64,000 nucleotides of DNA from Brachionus koreanus (taxonomy: Eukaryota > Rotifera > Eurotatoria > Ploima > Brachionidae): contig PJRA01000216.1 of the NCBI GenBank assembly GCA_016987375.1, forward strand, positions 1,944,737 to 2,008,736, written 5' to 3'. Below are positions 47,186 to 58,348 of the stretch, in pieces. A program made the position numbers and the translations under genes. Position 1 is the stretch's first letter, and each line of letters starts with the position of its first letter. Under the pieces are notes generated by a model. The model worked only from the letters and a program-made list of their open reading frames with translations. It made no database searches and was not told the DNA's origin.

Positions 47186-49428
47186 ATGTCTAAATTATAT
47201 TTAAATGACAAATTTTGCTCTGCTTGTAATAAAAGATTCTACAGCACTGATAAAAGGACAATCAACGTTATTTCAAACCTTGATCTGATCGATAAATTAA
47301 ATAAATCAGTAAGAAAAATAAATGCTGTGAAAAATGGTGATTTGGTCTGTAATAAATGTAAAAGTAGAGCTTATAGGTCATCAAAAATTCAGAGTGAATG
47401 CTTAAAGCAAACAAACCATAATTTGGAGGATATTCCTTTCCATGAAAATATTTTATCTAAAGAAGAAGATAATAAATCAATTAAAAATGAAAGAATTATG
47501 TATATTTATATGAAATTATAAAAAATATTTCAATGAAGAAGAGACAAAAACGTTTCTTGAAAAAAACATAGATAAAAACTTTTTCATTGATATTTCGAGT
47601 ACAACGGCCTCACATAGATTTTGTTTTGTTTGTAAAAAGAATAATGAAAAGTTCACAAATATCAAATTGAGACTCATTTCGATGGAAGCAATAGTTGATA
47701 CTTATATTCATAAAAATGTATTAATTCCATCAGGATCAAGATGCTGCTCATCACATTTTGATGATTCGAATCTTCTTGATAATGATTCTCTCAATCAATT
47801 AACTTTATGTAAAAATACAACAAAAATAAATCAAAAATATATCGAATCTTTGTTGGAACAGTTTAGAATATTTTCGAAAAAAAGGGGACTTTTGTCAAAA
47901 TTTGAATTCCCGCATTTAATCTGTAATGAACTATGTGTAAAAAATTCTGGTTTTAAAAAAGCAGACTTTATAATTTTATACGATTCATTGAGATCATTGA
48001 GAAATTCTATTGTCAGAACACGATCTCAAGCCTTAATTGTTTATTTGTTTTGGTTAAAAACAGGCCTAGATCAAGCCACAATTGGAACTCATTTTGATAT
48101 AAGCCAAATAGATGTCAGCAAGATATGCCAACAAGTTCGTGAATCCTTATTAAAAGATTTTGTTCCATCAAACATTGGACCAAATATGAAACCAAGAAAC
48201 GAGTGGTTAAGACATAACAGTTTTATTTCGAGTGAACTCTTCTGTGAAAGAGAACAACAATTAATTTTAGTTTGTGACGGAACCTACTGTTATTGTGAAC
48301 GAAGTTCTAACAATCAATTCCAGCGTTTAACTTACAGTGTCCAGAAAAAAAGACATCTTGTCAAGCCTTTTGTTATTTGCACCACTGATGGTCTGATAGT
48401 TGACATCTATGTTTTATTTCAGGCAACAAAAAACGACTCAACAATACTTCTCGATATTTTAAAAAAAGAAGATGATTTAAAACGATTGATAAAGCCCGGA
48501 GATATTCTGTTGCTTGACAGAGGTTTCCGAGATTGCATTAAAAATCTAGAAGAAGATTTTAGATTAAATGCAAGGATGCCTACTTGTTTTACTAATAAAA
48601 ATAATGAATCAAGTACTCTAGATGCAAATAAATCAAGACTTGTTACTAAATCAAGATGGGTTGTAGAAGCCTTAAATGCTTTTTTAAAGAAGTCCTTCAA
48701 AGCATTGGGAGAAGTGAAAAATAAAAGTCTAAATCACACTTTAAGCTGGTGCTTTAGTAAACAAGTTTTTTAAAAGGCTTTTTTCAGATAATGATGATAA
48801 AATTGAAATTGTAAAAAATATAAAAAACCGACTAGAAATACTAGTAAAAGAACAAAAGCTCCACAGAAAAAGTTTATTTGTAAAATTAGAGTCATATGAT
48901 ATTAAAGATTTTCCATAAATTGATGAAGAGTTCATAAAGAATCAAATAACTCTAGGAAGTTACCAACTAACACAAAGTAAAAGTTATCTAGCGGAACATT
49001 TTGATAATGGAAAGTATGAAATAATGGTTAACAAGCTAAATGATAAATTAATTAATTCAAAAATTTTGTACGCTAATATTCAATCAAGACATTCGAATAC
49101 AACAAAATACAAGGTTTATATAAAGTATTTCCCAAATATAAACGAACGCAATGCGATTGAAAGTTGGTTTTGTACATGTAAATCTGGAGTGAGAACTGTT
49201 GGATGCTGTTCTCATATTGCTAGTATTATATATTATCTATCCTTTGCCAAAACTAATAAAAATATTCCAAATCCAGCTGGATATCTAATGTCAGTTTTTA
49301 ATGGTTATAATTTAAAAGAAAGCTCTGAATCAGAAAATGAAAATGATTATATTGATTACCAACCTAAACAACAAGATCTTGATTGTAATTATGTAAATAA
49401 CATTTTTCGAAAGAAAAGGAAAAGGTAG
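47186..49428 (+). pseudogene. DDE transposase with zinc-binding and SWIM domains, frame-broken
   Basis: The start ATG at 47186 begins a Cys-rich segment (FCSACNKRF, LVCNKCKSRAY) that stops at 47521. The next open stretch, entered before 47667 in another frame, has a second Cys/His module (RFCFVCKKN, GSRCCSSHF), a helix-turn-helix-like segment (IGTHFDISQIDVSKICQQV) and a DDE nuclease: Asp in LVCDGTYCYC, Asp in ILLLDRGFRD, Glu in RWVVEALNAFLKKSF (residues 204, 284 and 334 counted from 47667). It breaks near 48740-48773. The reading then continues in another frame (VNKFFKRLFSDND), has a TAA at about 48917, and resumes to a SWIM zinc finger (WFCTCKSG, CCSHIAS) ending at 49428. It is probably one protein of more than 700 aa in the ancestor, now inactive by two frame changes and one stop. 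The first break could alternatively be a short intron. Confidence 0.75.
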
Positions 49429-49436
49429 AACAAATT

Positions 49437-50315
49437 ATGAAAAGATCTAACTCATTTGCTTTTGATAAAGACTTGGTTAGCAAAAAAAAAAAACAATCAT
49501 TATCAGATTCCTTTTTATCGCATATACCAAGTTGGGGAGCTAAATTTTGTCATAAAAATAATCATATTATATTAAAAAATACATGCACAATTGATTATTT
49601 TCTACTGGGGCTTTGGTTTTCGACAAAACTCTCTCCCGAAATTGTACCCAAATTAAGAAATTCTTCTTCAAATGTCAAACAAGAAATACTTAAACTGATA
49701 GACTTAATCGAATTGAATGACTGGAATGTTGCTCGAAAATTTTGGCTAACAGGTATTTGCAATATTGATTTTGATAATGTCTTAAAAATTCCCAAAAAAT
49801 TCAGTCCTGAGATTTGCAATAGGAATAAAATATATTTATCGACTTTTGGAAATGAATTTGAATTTTTTTTTGATTATCTTATTCATATTCAAAAACTTGA
49901 AGTTATAAAAGAATGTTCAAATGCTTTATGTGGATACAAATCTAATCTTTCTATATCCAATTTTTACTTCGAAAAAAAAGACAAAGAAATATTGTTTAGT
50001 CTTACACGAACTGACAGCTGTAATTTATGTAAAAATCCATTAAAAAAATCCCTAGTTATTCTCACATTTCCACCATGGCTCTTCGTAGAAACAAAATACA
50101 ATGAACAAATATACTATGATTCTTTGCCAGAAATTATTGAATTAAATCAGAAAAAATATAAATTTTTATGTTGTACGATCCATTTAGTAAATCATTTCAA
50201 AGGAATTTTTAAATTTAATGAAAGCTCTTACTTAGTTGATGATTTAGAACCAAGTAATATAGAAAAGGTTATTCCTAAAATTTGTATTGGAAATTGTTTA
50301 TATATTTTGATTTAA
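49437..50315 (+). CDS. Transposon-borne USP-like cysteine peptidase ORF
   Basis: Intact 292-aa ORF starting 8 bp after the transposase stop, inside the same inverted repeats. It has a C-box-like motif KNTCTIDYFLLGLWF (candidate catalytic Cys50), two Cys pairs (CSNALC, CNLC) in the position of a zinc knuckle, and a C-terminal His-box-like HLVNHFKGIFKF with SSYLVDDLEP (candidate His253 and Asp268). This order is that of ubiquitin-specific-protease folds. Assignment rests on motif pattern only. The substrate is unknown; it might protect the transposase or modify host SUMO/ubiquitin marks. The upstream frame is also open for a few codons, so a fusion with the SWIM protein by frameshift is possible. 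Confidence 0.6.
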   Translation: MKRSNSFAFDKDLVSKKKKQSLSDSFLSHIPSWGAKFCHKNNHIILKNTCTIDYFLLGLWFSTKLSPEIVPKLRNSSSNVKQEILKLIDLIELNDWNVARKFWLTGICNIDFDNVLKIPKKFSPEICNRNKIYLSTFGNEFEFFFDYLIHIQKLEVIKECSNALCGYKSNLSISNFYFEKKDKEILFSLTRTDSCNLCKNPLKKSLVILTFPPWLFVETKYNEQIYYDSLPEIIELNQKKYKFLCCTIHLVNHFKGIFKFNESSYLVDDLEPSNIEKVIPKICIGNCLYILI

Positions 50316-50540
50316 ATTATATTTAATTGTTTTGTAATTCAGTTTTTCTTTAATTAAATAAACATTTTAATCAACTATAAACAAATTTATTTTTTTTATA
50401 ATTAGCATCGAAATATGCTTGTTTTTTTTGTTAATTTGAACATTTCTTAAAATTTAATGATAGAATCAATTCAGAGATTGTGCATATTCGTTTGCTAATA
50501 TAAAGGGCAAAATAGTCAAAGTTATAACCTAAGGGCCTTT

Positions 50541-52275
50541 GAATTTATTATTATTCACAAAAGCAGATAGTATATAAAACTTATAAAATTGACTCAAAAC
50601 TAAAAAATAAAAGAACAACCATTATTTTTATGACTCGAATTTAAAAGTTTAAAATTTAATTAATAATTTTTTTCAAATAGCCAGCAAAAAATTCTTTTTT
50701 AAAAATTTATCAAAAATTTTTTTTTTCACAAATTATTAAATCTAAAAAGCAAATAAAATTTACTAATTCTAAATCATTTATTAACTATTATTAAATTCTA
50801 GCACGTTTGATGGTTAATTTTGTACAAAAATATATTTCGCAATATGCATGTTATAATGATAATTCAACAGATTAAATAAAAATTTGAAATCACTTCATTT
50901 AAAGAGCAAAATTAATTGAGATTTTTTTAATTATTTTTGTCAACTGATCATTTTTATCATAATATTTTCACTAGCATAATTCTGTATTTTAAACTTCAAT
51001 TGAATTAATTTAAACATAATTTAAAATGAAATAAAATAAATACAATTTTATGTTTTATTTTTTCTTAAATAGCAGGTAGTCAAATAGAATTTTAGCAAAT
51101 TGAATAATTATACTTTGTTTGTAATCAAATCGTATTTTGTTCAAATAAATAGAAAAACTCATATTTTTCGGTCTAGCCCATTTAGTATATATAATCTCTA
51201 AGATAGTTTAATTTGGGAGGTCACATCAGGTCAAAACTTTAAAAAATTACGCAATAGTTTACCTCTTAAAGACTTTTGGGGTAGTTAAAAAAAAAATAAA
51301 CTGCACTTAAAAAAGATTATATTTTGAAAAATAGTTGACATTTAAATTTAAAATAGGTTTGTTTGAACCGGGAATTGTTTTTTTTTTCAATAGTCTCGTA
51401 TTCTTTTTAAGAATCATTCAAAAAGTCTCTGAAAACTATGAATGTAGGGATTTTTTTTAGTCTAGAATTATTTCTTAGAGGCAATTTAGATTTTTAATTA
51501 ATTTGTTTTTATTTAAAAGGGTCAATAAAAATTGAAAACTTTTAGTCAAAATAAAGTTAAAATCAGATTAAATAAAAATACCAAGAAAAAACTGATTTAT
51601 TCATTTTCACTAAAGAATGTGATTTATTGTCGAATAAGCCTGGATTATGGGGGATAATTTAAGATTAAATCTTATCTAAAAAGAAATTTAAATCATCTAA
51701 TATTTTAGAATATTTTTTTGTTACCAAATTTAATATAAAAACTAGGCCTTTTGCTGGTTAAATTTCAGCTTGAAATCTAGTTTGTTATGCAATTCGATGA
51801 AAAATTAAAAATTCTAAACAATTTTTATTAAAATTTATTCTTTCTTAGACTTCGTCATTGAATTATACTTAATCTGGTATTATTCATTCTAAAGATTACA
51901 AAAAATAATAATGAGAAAATTTTCCTAAAAGGTCTTGTTATTTACAAAAATTTCTAAATAAAAATAACTAACGAGCTTTTTATTGTCATACCCTCCTTCA
52001 TTCGTCGATGAATTTTATCATTAACATTAATAAAGCGTTCGAAATTCAAGCCTTAGAAATTGTTTGCCAAACGCTCACTTAGTTTTTTTAATCATGAAAA
52101 ATTTTTCTATTTCAAAATTATGCTAAATTTGCGCATCAATTTCATAAAAAGAAAAAAATTTTTTTTGGACTTTTTTTCAATCACTAGTATTTGACTTATC
52201 AAAAATTTTTTAGATATATGTTTCAACTTAGAACTTTTTTTTTATTTATTTAAAAAAATTAATATTTCATATAAA
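50541..52275. other. Intergenic DNA
   Basis: AT-rich spacer right of the transposon; nothing recognised. Confidence 0.6.
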
Positions 52276-54330
52276 ATGGAAATCAATGAAGAAGGTAATT
52301 ATATTGAAATTATTCATTTATTTCAAACATAATTATCCATTTATTTCCTTAGATGTTAAAATTGACAAGTTGACCATGGACCAGAATATTTTGGACTCAG
52401 TAATTGATAAGACTGATATACCAGATCTAGAATATGACGAAGAGATATCACCTCTAGTTGCAGATGGTAATTTATTGATTTATTTTAACTCATAATTAAT
52501 GTTGTAATAAATGTTCATAAACAAATTAAGTAGTCGAAAACGATTTACTCTCATTGTTGGGTAACTGAAATTTACCGCTTTTTACTTTTAGTTTAAACCT
52601 TTTGAAATAATTTTAGGTTTAGGCTTTACACTTGTTTGCTTCTTCACTAACTAAACACTTTTTTTTATTTATTTTTTTTAATATTAATTTTTGAAAGAGT
52701 CTAAAATTGGAAATAGTCACTTGACATCAGATAATCTAATTGACGAAGATTATGAAGCTGAATTGGGCGCTCATGTAACATTTAGCCCAAGCTTAATTGA
52801 TGCAGAGAGCGAAAAAAAAACTAACGATCTAAGAGAACGCATAGATCGATATGGTATTGTCAACGTTTGCGGAACTGATTTATCAGGACGTCCAATTATT
52901 GTAATTTCAGCGGTGAACCTTCCAAATGCAGACCAAATTAGTCAAGAAAAAGAATTTTTTCATAGCCATCAGCATTTTTTTGATGTTCTATTAGAGTATT
53001 TTAAATAGAAAAAAAAATAAACATATTTATATCAAATTTAATTTAGAATTTTATGTGGAATTTTAGAAAAATACGTCGAATCTGAGTATACACTTGTGTA
53101 TTTTCACTATGGCTTAAAAAGCTCGAGTCAACCTTCTTTCAATTGGCTAACAAAAGTTTACAAAATGCTTGATAGAAAGTGAGTGACAAAATTTTTAAAT
53201 CAAACTTATTAATTTTTTCAGCTTGATACTTAACTAAGCATTTATTTTATTTATTTGTGTTAATTTTAATGATTTTAGATTCAAAAAGAATTTAAAGGCT
53301 TTGTTCGTAGTCCATCCAACAATGCTATTTAAAGTTTTATGGCAAGTAATCCGACCGCTAATTAGTTCAAAATTTAACAAAAAAGTTACATATTGTAACA
53401 CTTTAGCAGAGCTAGGTGCTCACATCGATTTGAACATTCTGAAAATTCACCCTGAAATTAAAATGTTTGTTTATGAAAATAAAAAAAAAAAAAATTAATT
53501 TAAATTCCTCAAGACACGATGCATCACTTAGGCCGAGAAAATCAAGTGTGACTATTGAACAAATTCAATTCGGACCATTCCAGCAATTTAAAGTTCCACT
53601 TCAAAAGTATTTTTTTTTAGTAAGAAAAAAAAATTCTAATTAAATAATAAAATCTAAATTAAGAATAGCAGATGAAAATAAAGGGGATCCAATTCCTTTA
53701 TGCTTGAAAGAAGCAGTTATTTTTCTACGAAAAAGTAAATAATAATTTCAAGTAAAAACTTTTCAACAACATATCTTTTTTAGACATAGATGAAGAGGGT
53801 CTCTTTAGAAAATCGGGAAGTTTCGAGAGAATAAAAGAAATCCAAAATTTGTATAATTATGGTCAACCGGTGGCATACCATACTTATGAATACCATGTGG
53901 CTGCATCTGTAATAAAAGCCTTTGTTAGAGAGCTACCAGAATCACTTTTAACAGATGCAATTTTCAATGAAATGATGTCTTTACAAGGTATTTTTTTAAA
54001 GCCAAATTTAAATTTGAAAATTTTGGTTGCTGATTTTTTTTATTTGTTGAAGCTTTGGACATAGTTGATAAAGTAGAAGTGGCCAGAGATTTGTTAAGTG
54101 CAAAATTGCCACCTTTGAACTTTAAAGTTCTTAATTATTTGATATCATTCTTAAACGAGGTTACTCAGCATTCGGCTAAAAATAAAATGGATGCAAGAAA
54201 TTTGTCGTATGTTTTTGGTCCAAATTTTTTGCGGAAACAAAATGACCCAGAATTCGGTCTAGTTAATATTGAAAAAATTAATAATTTTGTGGAATTGTTG
54301 ATAAAATATCATCCTGATATTTTTAACTAA
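52276..54330 (+). CDS. Rho GTPase-activating protein, ARHGAP1/RhoGAP68F type
   Basis: Cdc42/Rho GAP with an N-terminal Sec14-like (BCH/CRAL-TRIO) lipid-binding domain and a C-terminal RhoGAP domain. Exons seen: 52276-52294, 52353-52466, 52698-52995, 53067-53178, 53279-about 53608, the IADENKGDPIPL exon from about 53666, and two or three more to 54330. Sec14-like part: DLSGRPIIVISAVNLP, KYVESEYTLVYFHYGLK, LFVVHPTMLFKVLWQVI. GAP part: EEGLFRKSGSFERIKEI with the arginine finger, AFVRELPESLLTD, KNKMDARNLSYVFGPNFL. The frame does not close at two places: the 52995/53067 junction is one base too long, and an A13 run at 53482-53494 carries one base too many. Both lie in or beside A runs and look like indel errors, but a true pseudogene is possible. 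Confidence 0.88.
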
Positions 54331-57300
54331 TATTAATTAACGAGCAAACAAATTGACATTAATGCTATTTTGGTTATTTTTTAGGGCTATTCTAGTTGTT
54401 TCTGGTGTAAAAAATTATAATTCTGAAGATAATTTTCAAATTTTAGCTAAATGATGAACGTATATATATATATATATATTTTAACTTATTGTGGATTTTT
54501 TTTAGGTATTCATGATTATTTTATTCAAAAATAAAAAGTTTAAATTTTACTCAGATCTATTTCCTATTAAAATATTAGTAAAGATATTTTATTTTTATGA
54601 AATTTAGAGCCCATGTTTTGCTGAAAGATATTTAAATTACTGTGAAAATTACTGAATGATTAATAATTTATCTTTCTCAATATAAATTAAATTATTTTTG
54701 TTTGTTACCTTGCATAATTTGGAGCTTTTTTGAGACAAAAAAATTTTAAATCTTTTGTAAAATTTAGTTAAAGTAAAAACTTTTATTCAGTTATACACTC
54801 ACGCTTTTAATAATAGGCCAAAATATGTAAAAATACTAAAATAAAATTAATATTTTTAAAAAATAGAAATAATCTTAGATTAAAAAATTAAAATGCCAAA
54901 AAAATTGCATAATTATTAAACAATACAATTTGTAACCTTTAGTTTCTTTATTCTTCCTTTCTTGTTCCTCGGCTCTTAACGGGTGATGCATAAGTAAATG
55001 AACAAAAGTTAAGTTAACTTTCCCGATCATGCAAATGATCAGGGGATCATATAAATATTTATTTATAAACTACTAAAAATTAGCTATAATATTGCAANNN
55101 NNNNNNNNNNNNNNNNNNNNNNNNNNNNNNNNNNNNNNNNNNNNNNNNNNNNNNNNNNNNNNNNNNNNNNNNNNNNNNNNNNNNNNNNNNNNNNNNNNNN
55201 NNNNNNNNNNNNNNNNNNNNNNNNNNNNNNNNNNNNNNNNNNNNNNNNNNNNNNNNNNNNNNNNNNNNNNNNNNNNNNNNNNNNNNNNNNNNNNNNNNNN
55301 NNNNNNNNNNNNNNNNNNNNNNNNNNNNNNNNNNNNNNNNNNNNNNNNNNNNNNNNNNNNNNNNNNNNNNNNNNNNNNNNNNNNNNNNNNNNNNNNNNNN
55401 NNNNNNNNNNNNNNNNNNNNNNNNNNNNNNNNNNNNNNNNNNNNNNNNNNNNNNNNNNNNNNNNNNNNNNNNNNNNNNNNNNNNNNNNNNNNNNNNNNNN
55501 NNNNNNNNNNNNNNNNNNNNNNNNNNNNNNNNNNNNNNNNNNNNNNNNNNNNNNNNNNNNNNNNNNNNNNNNNNNNNNNNNNNNNNNNNNNNNNNNNNNN
55601 NNNNNNNNNNNNNNNNNNNNNNNNNNNNNNNNNNNNNNNNNNNNNNNNNNNNNNNNNNNNNNNNNNNNNNNNNNNNNNNNNNNNNNNNNNNNNNNNNNNN
55701 NNNNNNNNNNNNNNNNNNNNNNNNNNNNNNNNNNNNNNNNNNNNNNNNNNNNNNNNNNNNNNNNNNNNNNNNNNNNNNNNNNNNNNNNNNNNNNNNNNNN
55801 NNNNNNNNNNNNNNNNNNNNNNNNNNNNNNNNNNNNNNNNNNNNNNNNNNNNNNNNNNNNNNNNNNNNNNNNNNNNNNNNNNNNNNNNNNNNNNNNNNNN
55901 NNNNNNNNNNNNNNNNNNNNNNNNNNNNNNNNNNNNNNNNNNNNNNNCTAAATTTCCTTTATTTTACTGAAATTTTTTTGGGAAGAGGAAAAAAAGTGGG
56001 GAGGAACAATAGTATTAGCATTAGATTCTTGACAAACACTTGTACTTTTTTATAAATATCATCAAAAATTTATTTTTGCTTTCTTTTCTTGACCTAGCGG
56101 CTGGTATTGGTTCTTCATTAAAGATCGTGATTTTATGCATCGTCAATGTTTGAAGATATAACAATGCAGCAATTAATAAAATCAATTGAAAAAAAAACAA
56201 TAATCAAACTTATTTCAATTTTGTATTTTATTTTACTTTTCATATTATATAAATTATAGAAATATTTTTCCTCTATAAAAAGATATAAAAATTTTCATTC
56301 GGGTCGTTCAACAAACGAAATAATCTTTTCACGTAAAAAGAACATAGCTAAATGTAAACGTTCAGTGACGTTATAATGTTCAATGATGAAATGAAAGCTG
56401 AAAAAACTGAGTAATTATTTTTTTTGCTATTAAGCTTCACAAGATAAGACAAGATGAAGAGATCATATTTCAAATCAAATCAAAAAATTTTTAAAAGCAA
56501 AATACTGAAATATCAGCTTGGCTTGTTAAAATTCTAGATCTTGAAATCACTCACTTTTTATAAAATAAAGACATTTCTGCTCTCTTTTAAAAATGTAATC
56601 AAATTATTTCCTTTTTTCAAAATATTTTGTTGATGGCCGTGTTCAAAAATAAATTATAAAAAATTTTAAATATGAAAATTTTATAGATAAAAGAATTGAA
56701 AAAACATTAAGTTTATACAAGACAAGACAATTCGGCTAATATCAAGTTTTGGCTGTCTAGTAGCCGCCACCGCAGCCATCACTAGTTTTGATTTAATTTA
56801 AGTTTGAGTTGCTTATTCTATGTTTTGATTTTTATTCTAAGAATAAAAAATGAATTATTTATTTTTAATCAAGCTTTTTTTAAACTATTATTTTATGAGA
56901 AGATGATTTATCAATGAGGATAATTAAGATCGCTTCTTAAATTTTCTACAAATATGTTTTTCTTTATTTCTTCATTTTGATAGCTAACTGGAAATCTTAC
57001 TAATGAAATTTAAGATGAAGTTTAACTCCAATTCTTTTTATTATTGAATTTTATGCTAAATGTTCGATCATTAAAATAGTTTTGTATGCGAATAAAGTAG
57101 ATGGTCAATTAAAATAATATTCACTTAAATAAAAAATTATAATAATTAAGTGATTTTGAATGTTATTTATACCGTGAAATAGAAAATAATAATTTCTTAA
57201 AATATGTTCGAATTATTGATTTTAAATTTATTATTTTAATATATATGCATGTATATAGTACAAATCTAACATAAAAATTCAGTTTTACGCTACTCATATT

Positions 57301-57367
57301 TATTTATTTCTAAATCATATTTCAAGAAATTTCTGATTAAGAATGAATTTTGGATTAATCTTCAAAC
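54331..57367. other. Intergenic DNA with assembly gap
   Basis: AT-rich DNA with a short TA repeat near 54461-54479 and an 850-base gap (55098-55947). No gene seen outside the gap. Anything inside the gap is unknown. Confidence 0.55.
55098..55947. other. Assembly gap (850 N)
   Basis: Undetermined bases; no content can be inferred. Confidence 1.
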
Positions 57368-58348
57368 ATGAATTTTGAATTTATTTGGTTCTATTTTTTT
57401 CAAATTAGTTTTGCTCTTGGTCAAAACTATGTGACTTTTTTGGGAGGCAAAAATCCAAATTCTGATCATGATGCTCATGTTATTCAACTTGAATGCTCCA
57501 ATGAGATCAAATCCCTTTATTTTGACATTCAGTTAAATAAATGGCAATTTTCTTCAGCGGATTCATGTCTTCGTTCATTAAATGATATCCTGTTTTATTG
57601 TCAAAGAGCCTATCCAAAGTTAAATGTAGTAAATATTCAATTTATTTCAGAAGAAATAGAATTCAAAATTTGTGATTCAAAAAAATGTTCTAACGAGTTC
57701 AAGCGCGGATCTTTATACAAATGTCTTTATGGAGTTTTTAAATCGAAAGAGCAGTTACAGGTACCGTTTGACTGCAAATTCCAGCATTTGATAAGCAAAA
57801 AAGACTGTCAGAATACAAAGAGTTGGAAAAAACTCGCTAAACAAAAATGTCTATCTATTGACCAGATTTATTTTGTCAAAAACTATTCAATGATTCAATG
57901 GTGTGATGCATTTAAAGACGGAATTGAAACATTTAGTGGAATAGAGTTTGTTTGCTGTCCAAACCATTCTGATATTGAAAAAATCCAATTTGAAGACGAA
58001 AATATTGATTATCAACAGTATCCAGTTAATTACTTTCTTGAAGATAAAGAAGAAATTGACACAAAAAAATATGTAAATAATTTTAAAATTCAAGATATGG
58101 AGGCAAATAATGGCAAGTCTAAGTTTATGGGTTATGCAACAACATTTTTTCTAATAGGATTTTTCATGACTGTTTTTATATTTGTTTTTTCTCGATTAAT
58201 TAAGAAAAGTCATAGCAAAGATATTTTAAGAGAAAGGTTGAACCAGCATACAGACAAAAATCAGGATTCTCAATTAGATCAAATGCAGATAAATGGATAT
58301 GAAAACCCAACATATAAATTTTTTGATGATCAAAATTTAAATATTTAA
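57368..58348 (+). CDS. Short APP-family (amyloid precursor-like) membrane protein lacking E2
   Basis: Type I membrane protein of 326 aa in one exon. A signal peptide (MNFEFIWFYFFQISFALG) precedes an APP E1 domain: growth-factor-like part with paired cysteines (LECSNEIKSLYF, CLRSLNDILFYCQRAYP, YKCLYGVF) and copper-binding part (VPFDCKFQHL, WCDAFKDGIETFSGIEFVCCP). After only about 50 acidic residues comes a transmembrane helix (about 256-278, TTFFLIGFFMTVFIFVF) and a cytoplasmic tail with GYENPTYKFF, the near-invariant endocytic/PTB-binding motif of APP, at about 310-318. The E2 domain usual in APP, APLP and fly APPL is missing, and the gene is intronless where most neighbours are split. This could be a retrocopy or a lineage-specific short form. 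Identification is firm because E1 and NPTY occur together. Confidence 0.9.
   Translation: MNFEFIWFYFFQISFALGQNYVTFLGGKNPNSDHDAHVIQLECSNEIKSLYFDIQLNKWQFSSADSCLRSLNDILFYCQRAYPKLNVVNIQFISEEIEFKICDSKKCSNEFKRGSLYKCLYGVFKSKEQLQVPFDCKFQHLISKKDCQNTKSWKKLAKQKCLSIDQIYFVKNYSMIQWCDAFKDGIETFSGIEFVCCPNHSDIEKIQFEDENIDYQQYPVNYFLEDKEEIDTKKYVNNFKIQDMEANNGKSKFMGYATTFFLIGFFMTVFIFVFSRLIKKSHSKDILRERLNQHTDKNQDSQLDQMQINGYENPTYKFFDDQNLNI

Larger units (their letters stand above)
46905..50540 (+). mobile_element. DNA transposon with DDE/SWIM transposase and USP-like ORF
   Basis: The ends are imperfect inverted repeats of about 43 bp. The left end (46905) starts AAAGGGCCTTAGG and includes ATTTTGCCCCTTAT. The right end (to 50540), inverted, starts AAAGGCCCTTAGG and includes ATTTTGCCCTTTAT. 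Between them are four open stretches on the plus strand: zinc-binding N-terminal part, DDE domain, SWIM domain and a USP-like cysteine-peptidase ORF. The transposase frame is broken; the peptidase ORF is intact. Element length is about 3.6 kb. No unambiguous target-site duplication was seen. The superfamily is not certain; the DDE domain looks closest to DDE_Tnp_4-type (Harbinger-like) nucleases. Confidence 0.82.

Noticed and set aside
54461..54479. TA dinucleotide run as a regulatory element
   Set aside because: Short simple repeat common in AT-rich DNA, no further context.
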